Source: Cupriavidus sp. P-10
Lineage (GTDB): Bacteria > Pseudomonadota > Gammaproteobacteria > Burkholderiales > Burkholderiaceae
Length of the DNA: 64,000 nt
Assembly: GCF_003402535.2 (NCBI RefSeq)
Contig: NZ_AP025170.1
Coordinates: 186,001 to 250,000 of the forward strand
Direction of reading: 5' to 3'
The notes below the pieces were generated by a model that saw only the letters and a program-made list of their open reading frames with translations, searched no databases and was not told the origin of the DNA. Of the stretch, positions 1-10,843 are shown piece after piece (the stretch's first letter is position 1; every line of letters begins with the position of its first letter). A program made the translations under genes and the position numbers.

Positions 1-123
1 CAGGCCACCGCGGCGCACCACGGCGTCAGGCAGTCCTGCCCTGCAACGAAGCAAAGCCCCGTACGAAAGCCCCCGCCCACTACGATAAGAGTGGCCGCCC
101 GCAGGGCCGTAAACGCGCTTTTT

Positions 124-156
124 GGTTACTTTTTGTCGCTCGGACAAAAAGTGACC
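124..156. repeat. Intergenic hairpin, probably a dispersed repeat
   Basis: Two 14-base arms, GGTTACTTTTTGTC at 124-137 and its near-perfect complement at 143-156 (one G-T mismatch), enclose a 5-base loop. The surrounding segment, when read on the minus strand, gives the ATKSNQKAR peptide often seen in spurious ORFs of betaproteobacteria and xanthomonads, which suggests a dispersed intergenic element and not a gene. That it is repeated elsewhere in the genome is inferred, not seen here. Confidence 0.5.
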
Positions 157-184
157 CGCCCAGGAGGGCGGAACCAGGCGGTTC

Positions 185-248
185 AACAGCCGACAGCATG
201 TCACCAACAGCGATAGCAGACGCTAAAACAGCCGACAGCCTGTCACCA
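185..248. repeat. Pair of 22-base direct repeats, each with an inner dyad
   Basis: The 22 bases at 185-206 recur at 227-248 with a single difference, 42 bases start to start (four helical turns). Each copy contains the short dyad GACA-N3-TGTC. The pair lies 124-187 bases upstream of the Kdo hydroxylase start, so it could be a two-site operator; it could equally be a small duplication. No promoter is clear between it and the gene. Confidence 0.4.
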
Positions 249-371
249 GGCCAGAACTCCACCATGCAAGAAAACCCCACCCCTGCGCCCCAATCGCCAC
301 CCAAACAACCAGGTAGTAAAATCCCATCACCATAAAATTCCTTCACGGGGGCCCGTCCCCAGAGGATTGCC

Positions 372-1316
372 ATGCCCGCAGCATCAGCCATTTCCACTGC
401 CACCGCGCCGGCCCGTTCCGCGGCCGGAGGCAATCTCGACCTGATCCGCCCGCAGCCCTACACCGACTGGGCCCCGCAGGTGTCGGCCGAGGTTCGCGCC
501 ACGCTGCGCCGCGAACTGGAGCAGGGCGCCGTGCTGTACTTCCCCAACCTGAAGTTCCACTTCGAACCCGGTGAGGAACGCTTCCTGGACGCCCGCTATT
601 CCGACGGCAAATCCAAGAACATCAACCTGCGCGCCAACGACACCGCGGTGCGCGGCGCGCAGGGCACCCAGCAGGACCTGTCCGACCTCTACACGCTGAT
701 CCGCCGCTACGCCGACAACAGCGAAGCGCTGGTACGAACGCTGTTCCCGGAATACATCCCCCACATGACCCGCGCCGGCACCTCGCTGCGCCCCAGCGAG
801 ATCGCCGGTCGCCCGGTCAGCTGGCGCAAGGACGACACCCGCCTGCACGTCGATTCTTTCCCGTCCAACCCCATGCTGGGCAAGCGCCTGCTGCGCGTGT
901 TCCACAACATCGACCCGGCCGCGGCGCGGGTGTGGCGCGTGGGCGAGCCGTTCGGCGATTTCGCGCAGAAGTTCGTGCCGAAGACGCACGGCATGTGGCC
1001 GGGACAGGCGGCGTTGATGAAGCTGCTGCATATCACCAAGCGCAAGCGCTCGGAATACGACCATCGCATGCTGCAGCTGCACGACCTGGCAAAGGCCGAC
1101 CTGGACTACCAGCGCGACGTGCCGCAGCAGGAGTTCCACTTCCCGCCCGGTTCGACCTGGATCGTGTTCAGCGACCAGCTGCTGCACGCCGCCATGCGCG
1201 GGCGCGCGATGATGGAGCAGACCATCTACCTCGATCCCCAGGCGATTTCCGACCACACCCACTCACCCGAGGCGGTGCTGGCGCGCATGCTCGGGCGGCC
1301 GATGCTGGTGTCCTGA
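372..1316 (+). CDS. kdoO: Kdo 3-hydroxylase (Fe(II)/2-oxoglutarate dioxygenase family)
   Basis: This 314-residue protein resembles the KdoO family, which hydroxylates the outer Kdo sugar of the lipopolysaccharide inner core using iron, oxygen and 2-oxoglutarate. The iron-binding triad can be placed at H159-x-D161 (LHVDSF) and H272 (DQLLHAAMRG), with an arginine a few residues later that would bind 2-oxoglutarate. Length fits the family. The ATG at 372 is preceded by AGAGGA. No signal peptide or membrane segment is visible, in line with action on the cytoplasmic side of the inner membrane. It stands alone; the upstream 370 bases hold only a hairpin and a repeat pair. Family assignment is from memory of motifs and is fairly secure; the exact substrate is inferred. 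Confidence 0.8.
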   Translation: MPAASAISTATAPARSAAGGNLDLIRPQPYTDWAPQVSAEVRATLRRELEQGAVLYFPNLKFHFEPGEERFLDARYSDGKSKNINLRANDTAVRGAQGTQQDLSDLYTLIRRYADNSEALVRTLFPEYIPHMTRAGTSLRPSEIAGRPVSWRKDDTRLHVDSFPSNPMLGKRLLRVFHNIDPAAARVWRVGEPFGDFAQKFVPKTHGMWPGQAALMKLLHITKRKRSEYDHRMLQLHDLAKADLDYQRDVPQQEFHFPPGSTWIVFSDQLLHAAMRGRAMMEQTIYLDPQAISDHTHSPEAVLARMLGRPMLVS

Positions 1317-1643
1317 CCCGCAGGCCAGAAGCGCAGCGGTCGCGTCACCCCCGGACATCGGGATGGCGCGCCGGCTGCCGCGCGCAGCACATGGAGGCCC
1401 GCGGCGATCGCCGGCCCCAGGACCACGCCACAATCGCCCATCCCCGCGCACGGTAAAGCGGCATGCCGGCCGAGGCCATGGAGGCCTGGTTCCCATCGGC
1501 ATTTCAACCACCCCGCCTGGCCGACCACGCCGGCACGCCGCAACCCTTCACCCCCGCTCAGGCTAGCGCCTACACTGAATTTCACGGCTTGCCATCCGCT
1601 GGCCCGGCTGACTCTCGCCGCCTGCGGACACGCGGGGAGACAG
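1317..1643. other. Intergenic gap with no gene seen
   Basis: These 327 bases separate the Kdo hydroxylase from the GMC oxidoreductase. Short reading frames cross it on both strands but have no recognisable protein features. No convincing terminator or promoter was picked out apart from the GGGGAGACAG ribosome site just before 1644. Confidence 0.5.
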
Positions 1644-3323
1644 ATGGAAACCACCTACGACTACGTCATCGTCGGCGCGGGATCGGCGGGCTGTGCGCTG
1701 GCCGGACGCCTGGCCGACAGCGGGGACGACACCATTGCCCTTGTCGAAGCCGGCCAGCACGACCACCATGTGCTGGTACGCACACCCGCCGCATGCGTCG
1801 CCATGCTGCCGCGCGCCGGCGCGCGCAACTACGCCTACGAAACCGTGCCACAGCCAGGACTCAACGGCCGCCGTGGCTACCAGCCGCGCGGCCGCGGCCT
1901 GGGGGGAAGCTCGTCGATCAACGCGATGGTCTACACGCGCGGGCGTCCCGCCGATTACGACGACTGGGCCGCCGCCGGCTGCGACGGCTGGTCATGGGAC
2001 GACGTGCTGCCGTATTTCCGCCGCTCGGAATGCAATGAACGCCTCGCCGGCAGCGACGACGATCCGCTGCATGGCGGCAATGGCCCGCTTCATGTGTCGG
2101 ACCTGCGCACGCCCAATCCCTTCGCCGAGCGCTTTATCGAGGCCGCGCAGCAGGCAGGCATTGTCCGCAACGACGACTTCAACGGCGAAGAGCAGGAGGG
2201 CGTGGGCTGGTACCAGGTCACGCAGCATGCCGGCGAGCGCTGGAACGCGGCGCGCGCCTACCTGCACGGCGGCAACGCGCGCGACAAGGCTTGCAACGGC
2301 GGGCGCGCGCGCCTGCAGGTGCTGACCGGCACGCAGGCACTGCGCATCGTCTTCGAGGGCCGCCATGCGGCGGGCGTGCTGGTCACGCGTGACGGACGCC
2401 AGCAACTGCTGCGCGCACGACGCGACGTGATCGTCTGCGCCGGCTCCTTCGGCTCCCCGCAGTTGCTGATGGTGTCGGGCGTAGGGCCCGCGGCGCAGCT
2501 GCGCGAGCTGGGTATCGACGTGGTCCACGACCTGCCCGGCGTGGGCGCCAACCTGCAGGACCATCTCGATATCATCCTGCACAAGCGCGTGGCGGCGCCT
2601 GAGTTGTTCGGCGTGTCGTTTAGCGGATTGATCACCCTGCTGTCGGAAATCCTGCGCTACCGGCGCGAACGCACCGGCATGCTGTCGAGCAACTTCGCCG
2701 AGGCCGGCGGTTTTGTCCGCAGCCGCCCCGAACTGGCCGAGGCCGACCTGCAGCTGCATTTCGTCGTCGGCATGGCCGACAACCACATGCGCCGGCTCAA
2801 CTTCGGCCACGGCTATTCGTGCCATGTGTGCGTGCTGCGTCCGCGCAGCCGCGGCGAGGTGCGGCTGGCATCGGCCGATATCCGCGAGGCGCCGCTGATC
2901 GACCCGCGCTACCTCAGCGATGTGCGCGATCTCGACGACATGGTCGCCGGCGTGCGCATCGTGCGCCGGATCTTCGCGCAGCCGCAGCTGGCCAGCTTCG
3001 GCGGGCGCGAGCTGTACTCCGGGCACCTGCTTGCCGACGGCAGCGACGATGCCGATGTGCGCGAGATGATCCGCGCGCATGCCGACTCGATCTATCACCC
3101 TGTCGGCACTTGCCGCATGGGCATGGACGCGATGGCGGTGGTCGATCCGCAGTTGCGCGTACGCGGCGTGGAGGGGCTGCGCGTGGTCGATGCCTCGGTG
3201 ATGCCGACGCTGGTCGGCGGCAACACCAACGCGCCCGCGATCATGATCGGCGAGCGCGCGCATGACCTGATCCGCTATGCGCCGCGGGTGATGCTGCGCG
3301 CGCTGGAGTCGATGGAGGCGTGA
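1644..3323 (+). CDS. GMC-family flavin alcohol/choline dehydrogenase
   Basis: A 559-residue glucose-methanol-choline oxidoreductase, of the usual length for choline dehydrogenase or AlkJ-type alcohol dehydrogenases. The N-terminus has the FAD-binding GAGSAG motif (residues 11-16) and the family signature RGRGLGGSSSINAM near residue 86. The catalytic pair is visible as H485 in HPVGTCRMG and N529 in GGNTNAP. It would oxidise an alcohol to an aldehyde and pass electrons to a quinone or other acceptor. There is no betaine aldehyde dehydrogenase or BetI regulator nearby, so choline is not a safe substrate call. The ribosome site GGGGAGA precedes the ATG. Substrate unknown. Confidence 0.85.
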   Translation: METTYDYVIVGAGSAGCALAGRLADSGDDTIALVEAGQHDHHVLVRTPAACVAMLPRAGARNYAYETVPQPGLNGRRGYQPRGRGLGGSSSINAMVYTRGRPADYDDWAAAGCDGWSWDDVLPYFRRSECNERLAGSDDDPLHGGNGPLHVSDLRTPNPFAERFIEAAQQAGIVRNDDFNGEEQEGVGWYQVTQHAGERWNAARAYLHGGNARDKACNGGRARLQVLTGTQALRIVFEGRHAAGVLVTRDGRQQLLRARRDVIVCAGSFGSPQLLMVSGVGPAAQLRELGIDVVHDLPGVGANLQDHLDIILHKRVAAPELFGVSFSGLITLLSEILRYRRERTGMLSSNFAEAGGFVRSRPELAEADLQLHFVVGMADNHMRRLNFGHGYSCHVCVLRPRSRGEVRLASADIREAPLIDPRYLSDVRDLDDMVAGVRIVRRIFAQPQLASFGGRELYSGHLLADGSDDADVREMIRAHADSIYHPVGTCRMGMDAMAVVDPQLRVRGVEGLRVVDASVMPTLVGGNTNAPAIMIGERAHDLIRYAPRVMLRALESMEA

Positions 3324-3348
3324 GGCAGGGACTGGAACGCGTGCAGGG

Positions 3349-5019
3349 TTAGCCTTCGAAGCCGCGAGAAGCCACCCGCTTCAGGGCCTCCGCCTCGGCA
3401 TCCAACGTGCCGAACACGCGCCCATGCTGCCGCCCCAGGCGGCTGGCGACGAACAGCTCCGCATTCTCCGCATCGGCATGCGCCAGCATCAGCGCCGCCT
3501 GGGTGGTCAGCACCAATCCTTGCGCAAAGCGGCGCGCGTTGGCTTCCAGATGCTCCGGCGCCTCGTGCAGCAGCGCCTGCAGCGACGCCAGTTCAGCGCG
3601 CACCGCGGGATGGCCGCCGGCGCGGCGCTGCAGGTTCTGCAGCAGGCGCGAACCGTCGTCGGGGTTGCGCTGGATCGCCCGCAGCACGTCCAGGCACATG
3701 ATGTTGCCCGATCCCTCCCAGATCGAGTTGACCGGCGCTTCCCGGTACAGCCGCGCCATCGGGCTTTCTTCCACGTAGCCGTTGCCGCCCCAGACTTCCA
3801 TCGCCTCGCCGGTGGCCTCGATGGCGCGCTTGCAGATCCAGAACTTGGCCGCGGGCGTGACCACGCGCTTCCACGCGGCGGCGAGCGGGTCAGGGTTGTC
3901 GCCCTCGGCCTGCTCGAAGGCATGGCCCAGTTCCATCATCAGCAGCGAGGCCGCTTCGGATTCCAGCGCCAGGTCGGCCAGCACGTTGCGCATCAGCGGC
4001 TGGTCGGCCAGCAGGCGGCCGAAGGCGCTGCGGTGGCGGGTATGGTGCAGCGCCTGCACGAAGGCCGCGCGCAGGATCGCCGAGCTGCCGATCACGCAGT
4101 CGAGCCGTGTGTTGGTCGCCATCTCGATGATGGTGGGGATGCCGCGCCCTTCCTCGCCGATCAGGATGCCGGTGGCGTCGCGGAACTCGACTTCGCTGCT
4201 GGAGTTGGAGCGGTTGCCGAGCTTGTCCTTCAGGCGCTGGATCTGGATCGGGTTCTTGCTGCCGTCGTCGCGGAAGCGCGGCACGAAGAAGCACGACAGC
4301 GGGCCGTCTTCGGCGCCCATGCGCGCCACCACCAGGTGCGCATCGCACATCGGCGCCGAGAAGAACCACTTGTGCCCGGTCAGCGCATATTCCGCGCCAC
4401 GGCCTTCACCGCGCACGGCGCGCGCCACGGTGGTGTTGGCGCGCACGTCCGAGCCGCCCTGTTTCTCCGTCATGCCCATGCCGATCATGATTGCGGTCTT
4501 GTCGCGCCAGGGCAGGTCGCGCGCATCGTGCTCGTTCGCGTACAGGCGGGGTTCGAGTTCGGCGAACAGCGCGGTTTCCTTGCGCAGCACCGGGATGCTG
4601 GCAAGGGTCATGGTGGTCGGGCACAGCGAGCCGGATTCCACCTGCGCCTGCAGGAAGTAGCCCGCGGTGCGCGCGCTCCACGCGCCGGCGCGCGGCTGCG
4701 CGAAGGGCAGGGCCTGCAATTGCTGGCTGCGCAGCAGCGACAGCAGCGCGTGCCAGCTCGGGTGGAATTCCACCGAATCGATGCGCTCGCCGGTGCGGCT
4801 GTGCGTGTGCAGTTCGGGTGCATGGCGATTCGCGTCGGCCGCCCATTGCTGCACTTCCGGCTCGCCCAGCCGCGCGCCGAACTGCCCCAGCGCATCGGCA
4901 TGCCAGCCGCCACCGAGGCGTTCCAGCGCGGCGCGAACGAAAGGATCGCAGCGGAAGAGGTTGTAGTGCGCAAGGTCCGGCACCTGGTTGAAGACGCGGT
5001 GCGTGGCGGCGTCGGTCAT
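3349..5019 (-). CDS. AidB-like acyl-CoA dehydrogenase
   Basis: The product is 556 residues from the ATG at 5017-5019, which has GGAGA about ten bases upstream; the frame stays open further but without homology. The segment MTEKQGGSDVRANTT and the later IWEGSGNIMCLDVLRA are hallmarks of the AidB/isovaleryl-type branch of flavin acyl-CoA dehydrogenases, which are longer than the usual 380 residues. The role is either oxidation of a branched or unusual acyl-CoA or, as for E. coli AidB, a DNA-protecting flavoprotein. It is divergent from thiC, sharing a 200-base promoter region, and converges on the GMC gene. Function beyond the family is not determined. Confidence 0.85.
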   Translation of the reverse strand: MTDAATHRVFNQVPDLAHYNLFRCDPFVRAALERLGGGWHADALGQFGARLGEPEVQQWAADANRHAPELHTHSRTGERIDSVEFHPSWHALLSLLRSQQLQALPFAQPRAGAWSARTAGYFLQAQVESGSLCPTTMTLASIPVLRKETALFAELEPRLYANEHDARDLPWRDKTAIMIGMGMTEKQGGSDVRANTTVARAVRGEGRGAEYALTGHKWFFSAPMCDAHLVVARMGAEDGPLSCFFVPRFRDDGSKNPIQIQRLKDKLGNRSNSSSEVEFRDATGILIGEEGRGIPTIIEMATNTRLDCVIGSSAILRAAFVQALHHTRHRSAFGRLLADQPLMRNVLADLALESEAASLLMMELGHAFEQAEGDNPDPLAAAWKRVVTPAAKFWICKRAIEATGEAMEVWGGNGYVEESPMARLYREAPVNSIWEGSGNIMCLDVLRAIQRNPDDGSRLLQNLQRRAGGHPAVRAELASLQALLHEAPEHLEANARRFAQGLVLTTQAALMLAHADAENAELFVASRLGRQHGRVFGTLDAEAEALKRVASRGFEG

Positions 5020-5215
5020 GATGGGTGTCTCCTGGATCGGTTCAATGCTTGCCGTTTTTCTTGCATGGTAGAGCACGTGACAGGCGTTTGAGTGCATGAT
5101 CGTCCGCTTGGTGGCGGTTTTTGCGCTGCACCATGCGCGATTCGATACCTTTGCGCACAGGTGTGGCACCACAAACGACGCGGAACTGGCACTGGCGCCC
5201 ACCGGTGCTCTGTGC

Positions 5216-7316
<2,101 letters not shown>

Positions 7317-7458
7317 GGCCACGGCAGTACGGGCATGGCGTCGCAACCGTGCCCGCGTATGTTCCGCCGCCGCGCAGCGCCCCGCGCGGCGGCCCTGACA
7401 ACAAGGAGGCCGGCGCGGCTGCATGCCCGCATGCCCATGCCCCGGCACAACATCCCTC

Positions 7459-8649
7459 ATGACAGCAGTACAGTCGTTTGACGTCGCCATCCTCGGGGCC
7501 GGACTCGCCGGCCGCCTGGCTGCCTGGCAACTGGTGCGCAGCGGTGCCCGCGTGGCACTGGTGGAGCGCGCGGGGCCGGACGGCGCGGGTTCGGCCGCCT
7601 ACGTGGCCGCGGCCATGCTGGCACCGCTGGCGGAGTCGGCCATCGCCGAACGCCGCATCGTCGACCTCGGCATTGCCAGCGTCGACCTGTGGCGCGCGTG
7701 GCTGGCCGAGCTGACCGAGCCGGTCTTCTTCCAGGAAGACGGCACGCTAGTGGTCTGGCATGCGCGCGATCGCGCCGAGATGTCGCTGTTCACCAGCCGC
7801 ATGCGCGCGGTGGCGCCGCCCGATCTGGTGTCGCAGCGGCTGCGCGCGCTGGACGGCAAGGGCGTGGGCGAAGTCGAGCCGGCGCTGGCGGGCCGCTTCC
7901 CGCAAGGGCTGCTGCTGGCCGGAGAGGGCCAGCTCGACAACCGCGGTGCGCTGCGCGCGCTGCTGTCATGCGCGGTGAGCGAGGGTGTGCATTGCGTCTG
8001 GGAAGCCGGTGAGGTCGAAGCCGACACGCTGCCCACGCTGGGCATCCGCGCCGACGTGGTGCTGGATTGCCGCGGCCTGGGTGCGCGCACGGCGTGGCCG
8101 TCGCAGCCCGGCGGCACCACGCCCGGCCTGCGCGGCCTGCGCGGCGAAGTGGTGCGTGTGCATGCGCCTGACGTGAAGCTGCACCGTCCGGTGCGGCTGC
8201 TGCATCCGCGCTACCCGATCTATATTGCTCCCAAGCCCAATGACCTGTACGTGATCGGCGCGACCGAGCTGGAAAGCGAGGACGATTCGCCGATGAGCGT
8301 GCGTTCCGCGCTGGAGCTGCTGTCGGCGGCCCATTCGCTGCATCCCGCCTTCGGCGAGGCGCGCGTGCTGGAACTGAACGTGCAACGCCGCCCCACGCGC
8401 CCCGACCACTTGCCGGCGATCCGCGTCGACCAGCGGGCGCGCGTGGTGCGCGTCAACGGCTTGTACCGCCATGGCTTCCTGATCGCCCCGGCGGTCACCG
8501 AGGCCGCGTGCGCGGTGGTGAATGCGTTGCTCAAGGGCGATCCTGCCGCCCACGCCGTGCCTGCCGCGCTGCGCTGGCCCGGCATGATCGAGGCAGTGAC
8601 GGAAGCGCCTGCGGCCGCGCTGCACGCGCGCACCGGGATGCTGCACTAA
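7459..8649 (+). CDS. thiO: Glycine oxidase ThiO (thiazole branch of thiamine synthesis)
   Basis: A 396-residue D-amino-acid-oxidase-family flavoprotein. The FAD motif GAGLAGRLAAW starts near residue 11 and a second conserved segment near the C-terminus (RVNGLYRHGFLIAP) matches ThiO. It oxidises glycine to iminoglycine, which ThiG uses to build the thiazole ring. The ATG at 7459 is preferred over one 36 bases upstream because it directly precedes the flavin fold; neither has a strong ribosome site. It sits between thiC and thiS, 142 bases after thiC, and is presumably co-transcribed. Confidence 0.93.
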   Translation: MTAVQSFDVAILGAGLAGRLAAWQLVRSGARVALVERAGPDGAGSAAYVAAAMLAPLAESAIAERRIVDLGIASVDLWRAWLAELTEPVFFQEDGTLVVWHARDRAEMSLFTSRMRAVAPPDLVSQRLRALDGKGVGEVEPALAGRFPQGLLLAGEGQLDNRGALRALLSCAVSEGVHCVWEAGEVEADTLPTLGIRADVVLDCRGLGARTAWPSQPGGTTPGLRGLRGEVVRVHAPDVKLHRPVRLLHPRYPIYIAPKPNDLYVIGATELESEDDSPMSVRSALELLSAAHSLHPAFGEARVLELNVQRRPTRPDHLPAIRVDQRARVVRVNGLYRHGFLIAPAVTEAACAVVNALLKGDPAAHAVPAALRWPGMIEAVTEAPAAALHARTGMLH

Positions 8650-8661
8650 CGCAAGACTGAC

Positions 8662-8859
8662 ATGGAAATCCTGCTCAACGGCCGACCCCTCGCCCTTGCC
8701 GAATCCGCCACGCTGGCGGACGCGGTGGTCGTGGCGAAGATCGCGCCCCCTTTTGCCGCGGCGGTCAACGGCCAGTTCGTGCCGCGCGCCGCGCATGCCA
8801 ACACCCCCCTTGCGGCCGGCGACCGCATTGACCTCGTGCAACCCGTGACGGGAGGCTGA
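8662..8859 (+). CDS. thiS: Sulfur carrier protein ThiS
   Basis: A 65-residue ubiquitin-fold protein ending in the required Gly-Gly (QPVTGG). The C-terminal glycine is adenylated and thiocarboxylated to carry sulfur to ThiG. Internal features VNGQFVPRAAH and AAGDRIDLVQPV match ThiS. It starts 12 bases after thiO and ends 4 bases before thiG, so translation is probably coupled. No thiF lies in the window; the activating enzyme must be elsewhere (for example a MoeB/HesA homologue). Confidence 0.95.
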   Translation: MEILLNGRPLALAESATLADAVVVAKIAPPFAAAVNGQFVPRAAHANTPLAAGDRIDLVQPVTGG

Positions 8860-8863
8860 CCCC

Positions 8864-9706
8864 ATGACATTCGAACCTTCCGAAACCCTGCGCGACCCGT
8901 TCGTGCTGTATGGCGAGTCGTTCGGCTCGCGCCTGCTGCTGGGCACCGCGCGCTATCCGTCGCCGGCCACGCTTGAAGCCGCCGTGCAGGCATCCGCGCC
9001 GGCCATGATCACCGTCGCGCTGCGCCGCCAGGGCGCGGTGGGCGACGGCGAGGGCGGCCAGGCGTTCTGGCAGATGCTCAAGGCGCTGAACGTGCCGGTG
9101 CTGCCGAACACCGCCGGCTGCTTCACCGCGCAGGAGGTCATCACCACTTCGATGATGGCGCGCGAGGTGTTCGAGACGCCGTGGATCAAGCTGGAGCTGA
9201 TCGGCGACGACTACACGCTGCAGCCCGACACGCTGAACCTGCCCGCCGTGGCCGAGACCCTGATCAAGGAAGGCTTCAAGGTGCTGCCGTACTGCACCGA
9301 GGACCTGGTGCTGTGCCGCCGCCTGCTCGACGTCGGCTGCCAGGCGCTGATGCCGTGGGCCGCGCCGATCGGCACCGGCCGTGGCGCGGTCAATCCGCAT
9401 GCAATGCGCGTGCTGCGCGAGCGCCTGCCGGATACGCCGCTGATCGTCGATGCCGGCCTGGGCCTGCCATCGCATGCGGCGCAGGTGCTGGAGTGGGGCT
9501 ACGACGGCGTGCTGCTCAACACCGCGGTGGCGCAGGCCGCCTACCCGGTCAACATGGCGCGCGCGTTCGCGCAGGCCGTCGAAGCGGGCCGCACCGCGTA
9601 CCTGGCCGGGCCGATGCCCGAGCGCGAAGTGGCGCAGGCCAGCACGCCGGTGGTCGGCATGCCGTTCTGGCACGCGGAGGCAGAGCAGCGGGAGCAGCGC
9701 GCATGA
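8864..9706 (+). CDS. thiG: Thiazole synthase ThiG
   Basis: A 280-residue TIM-barrel enzyme that joins deoxyxylulose phosphate, iminoglycine and ThiS sulfur into the thiazole phosphate. K109 in WIKLELIGDD is the Schiff-base lysine, and PWAAPIGTGRG with DAGLGLPSHA are conserved phosphate-site segments. The ribosome site GGGAGG lies in the 3' end of thiS. Its stop overlaps the thiE start as ATGA. The C-terminal tail past residue 255 is rather long. Confidence 0.97.
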   Translation: MTFEPSETLRDPFVLYGESFGSRLLLGTARYPSPATLEAAVQASAPAMITVALRRQGAVGDGEGGQAFWQMLKALNVPVLPNTAGCFTAQEVITTSMMAREVFETPWIKLELIGDDYTLQPDTLNLPAVAETLIKEGFKVLPYCTEDLVLCRRLLDVGCQALMPWAAPIGTGRGAVNPHAMRVLRERLPDTPLIVDAGLGLPSHAAQVLEWGYDGVLLNTAVAQAAYPVNMARAFAQAVEAGRTAYLAGPMPEREVAQASTPVVGMPFWHAEAEQREQRA

Positions 9707-10836
9707 CCCGCCGCCCCGTGCACGCCGCCAGCGACGGCCCGCTGCGTGCGGCGGTGCTGGAACACTATGGCGAAACCTTCGGCATCGACGACAAGCCGTG
9801 GCAGGCCTGGCGCCTGGAAGATGCGCCCGCGCAGCCCGGCGCGCATGACGTGCTGCTGTCCGACGGCGAAGCCACCGAGGAAGTCATCGCGCGCATTGCC
9901 GCCACCGGCGCCACGCTGATCGAGACCGACCGCGAAGGCGGCCAGTGGATCGACACGGTGCGCTCGCCGATGGGCACCTGGGTGTTCTCGGTTGCCGCGG
10001 ACAGCGACCAGCCGCATTCGGACGCGTTCGTCGCGGTGCTGCTGGCGAGCCTGTCGCTGCATTTCCCCGCGCACGACGCGCTGTCCCTGGCGCGCGCCTG
10101 GGAGCCTGGCTCGGCCGACTGGCCGTCTGACTTCGCCCGCTTCCCGCGCGTGCGCCATGCCGCGCTGGTGGCGCCGGAGCAGGCCGTCGAGCCGTTTGCG
10201 CCGTGTCCCGCGCTGGGCCTGTACGTGGTGGTGCCGAGCGCCGCATGGATCGAGCGCCTGGCGCCGCTGAACGTGCCGACGGTGCAACTGCGCTTCAAGT
10301 CAGACGATCCGGCCGCGGTGCGCGCCGAGATCGCGCGCGCGGCCAGGGCCATGCAAGGCTCGTCGTCGCGCCTGTTCATCAACGACCACTGGCGGGCGGC
10401 GATCGACTACCACGCCGCCAATGGCGCGAAAAGCGGCATCTACGGCATTCACCTCGGCCAGGAAGACCTCGACGACGCCGACCTTGGCGCGATCCGAGAG
10501 TCCGGGCTGCGGCTGGGCGTATCCACGCACGGCTATGCCGAGATGCTGCGTGTCGCGGCGATCCGCCCGAGCTACCTGGCGCTGGGTGCGATCTTCCCGA
10601 CCACGACCAAGGTGATGCCCACCCAGCCGCAAGGCATGGGCCGCTTCCGCGCGTATGCAAAGCTGATGCAGCCGGTGATCCCGTCGCTGGTTGGCATCGG
10701 CGGCGTCAATGCGTCCAATATGCGCGAAGTGCTGGCCGTGGGTGTTGGCAGCGCCGCCGTGGTGCGCGCCGTCACCGAGGCCGAAGACGTGCCGGCTGCG
10801 GTGGCACACCTGGTCGGCCTGTTCCCGGCCGGCTGA
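9703..10836 (+). CDS. thiE: Thiamine-phosphate synthase ThiE with a long N-terminal domain
   Basis: The 377-residue product is about 165 residues longer than a standard ThiE. The synthase domain runs from about residue 171 (LGLYVVVPS) to the end and shows the expected segments INDHWRAAI, GIHLGQEDL, GVSTHG, LALGAIFPTTTK and IPSLVGIGG. It couples the HMP pyrophosphate and thiazole phosphate. The first 165 residues are of unclear origin; the part around VFSVAADSDQPHSDAFVAVL followed by a small-residue-rich helix vaguely recalls the end of a ThiD-type kinase without its GTGC catalytic motif. The start overlaps the thiG stop (ATGA), which fixes it. Confidence 0.93.
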   Translation: MTRRPVHAASDGPLRAAVLEHYGETFGIDDKPWQAWRLEDAPAQPGAHDVLLSDGEATEEVIARIAATGATLIETDREGGQWIDTVRSPMGTWVFSVAADSDQPHSDAFVAVLLASLSLHFPAHDALSLARAWEPGSADWPSDFARFPRVRHAALVAPEQAVEPFAPCPALGLYVVVPSAAWIERLAPLNVPTVQLRFKSDDPAAVRAEIARAARAMQGSSSRLFINDHWRAAIDYHAANGAKSGIYGIHLGQEDLDDADLGAIRESGLRLGVSTHGYAEMLRVAAIRPSYLALGAIFPTTTKVMPTQPQGMGRFRAYAKLMQPVIPSLVGIGGVNASNMREVLAVGVGSAAVVRAVTEAEDVPAAVAHLVGLFPAG

Positions 10837-10843
10837 GCGCGTA

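Noticed and set aside
80..433. 117-residue frame on the minus strand at the left end
   Set aside because: It overlaps the Kdo hydroxylase start and codes partly for a known dispersed-repeat peptide; not a gene.
3424..5091. 555-residue open frame on the plus strand
   Set aside because: It lies opposite the AidB-like acyl-CoA dehydrogenase, is rich in Arg, Gln and His and has no family motif; a by-product of high GC.
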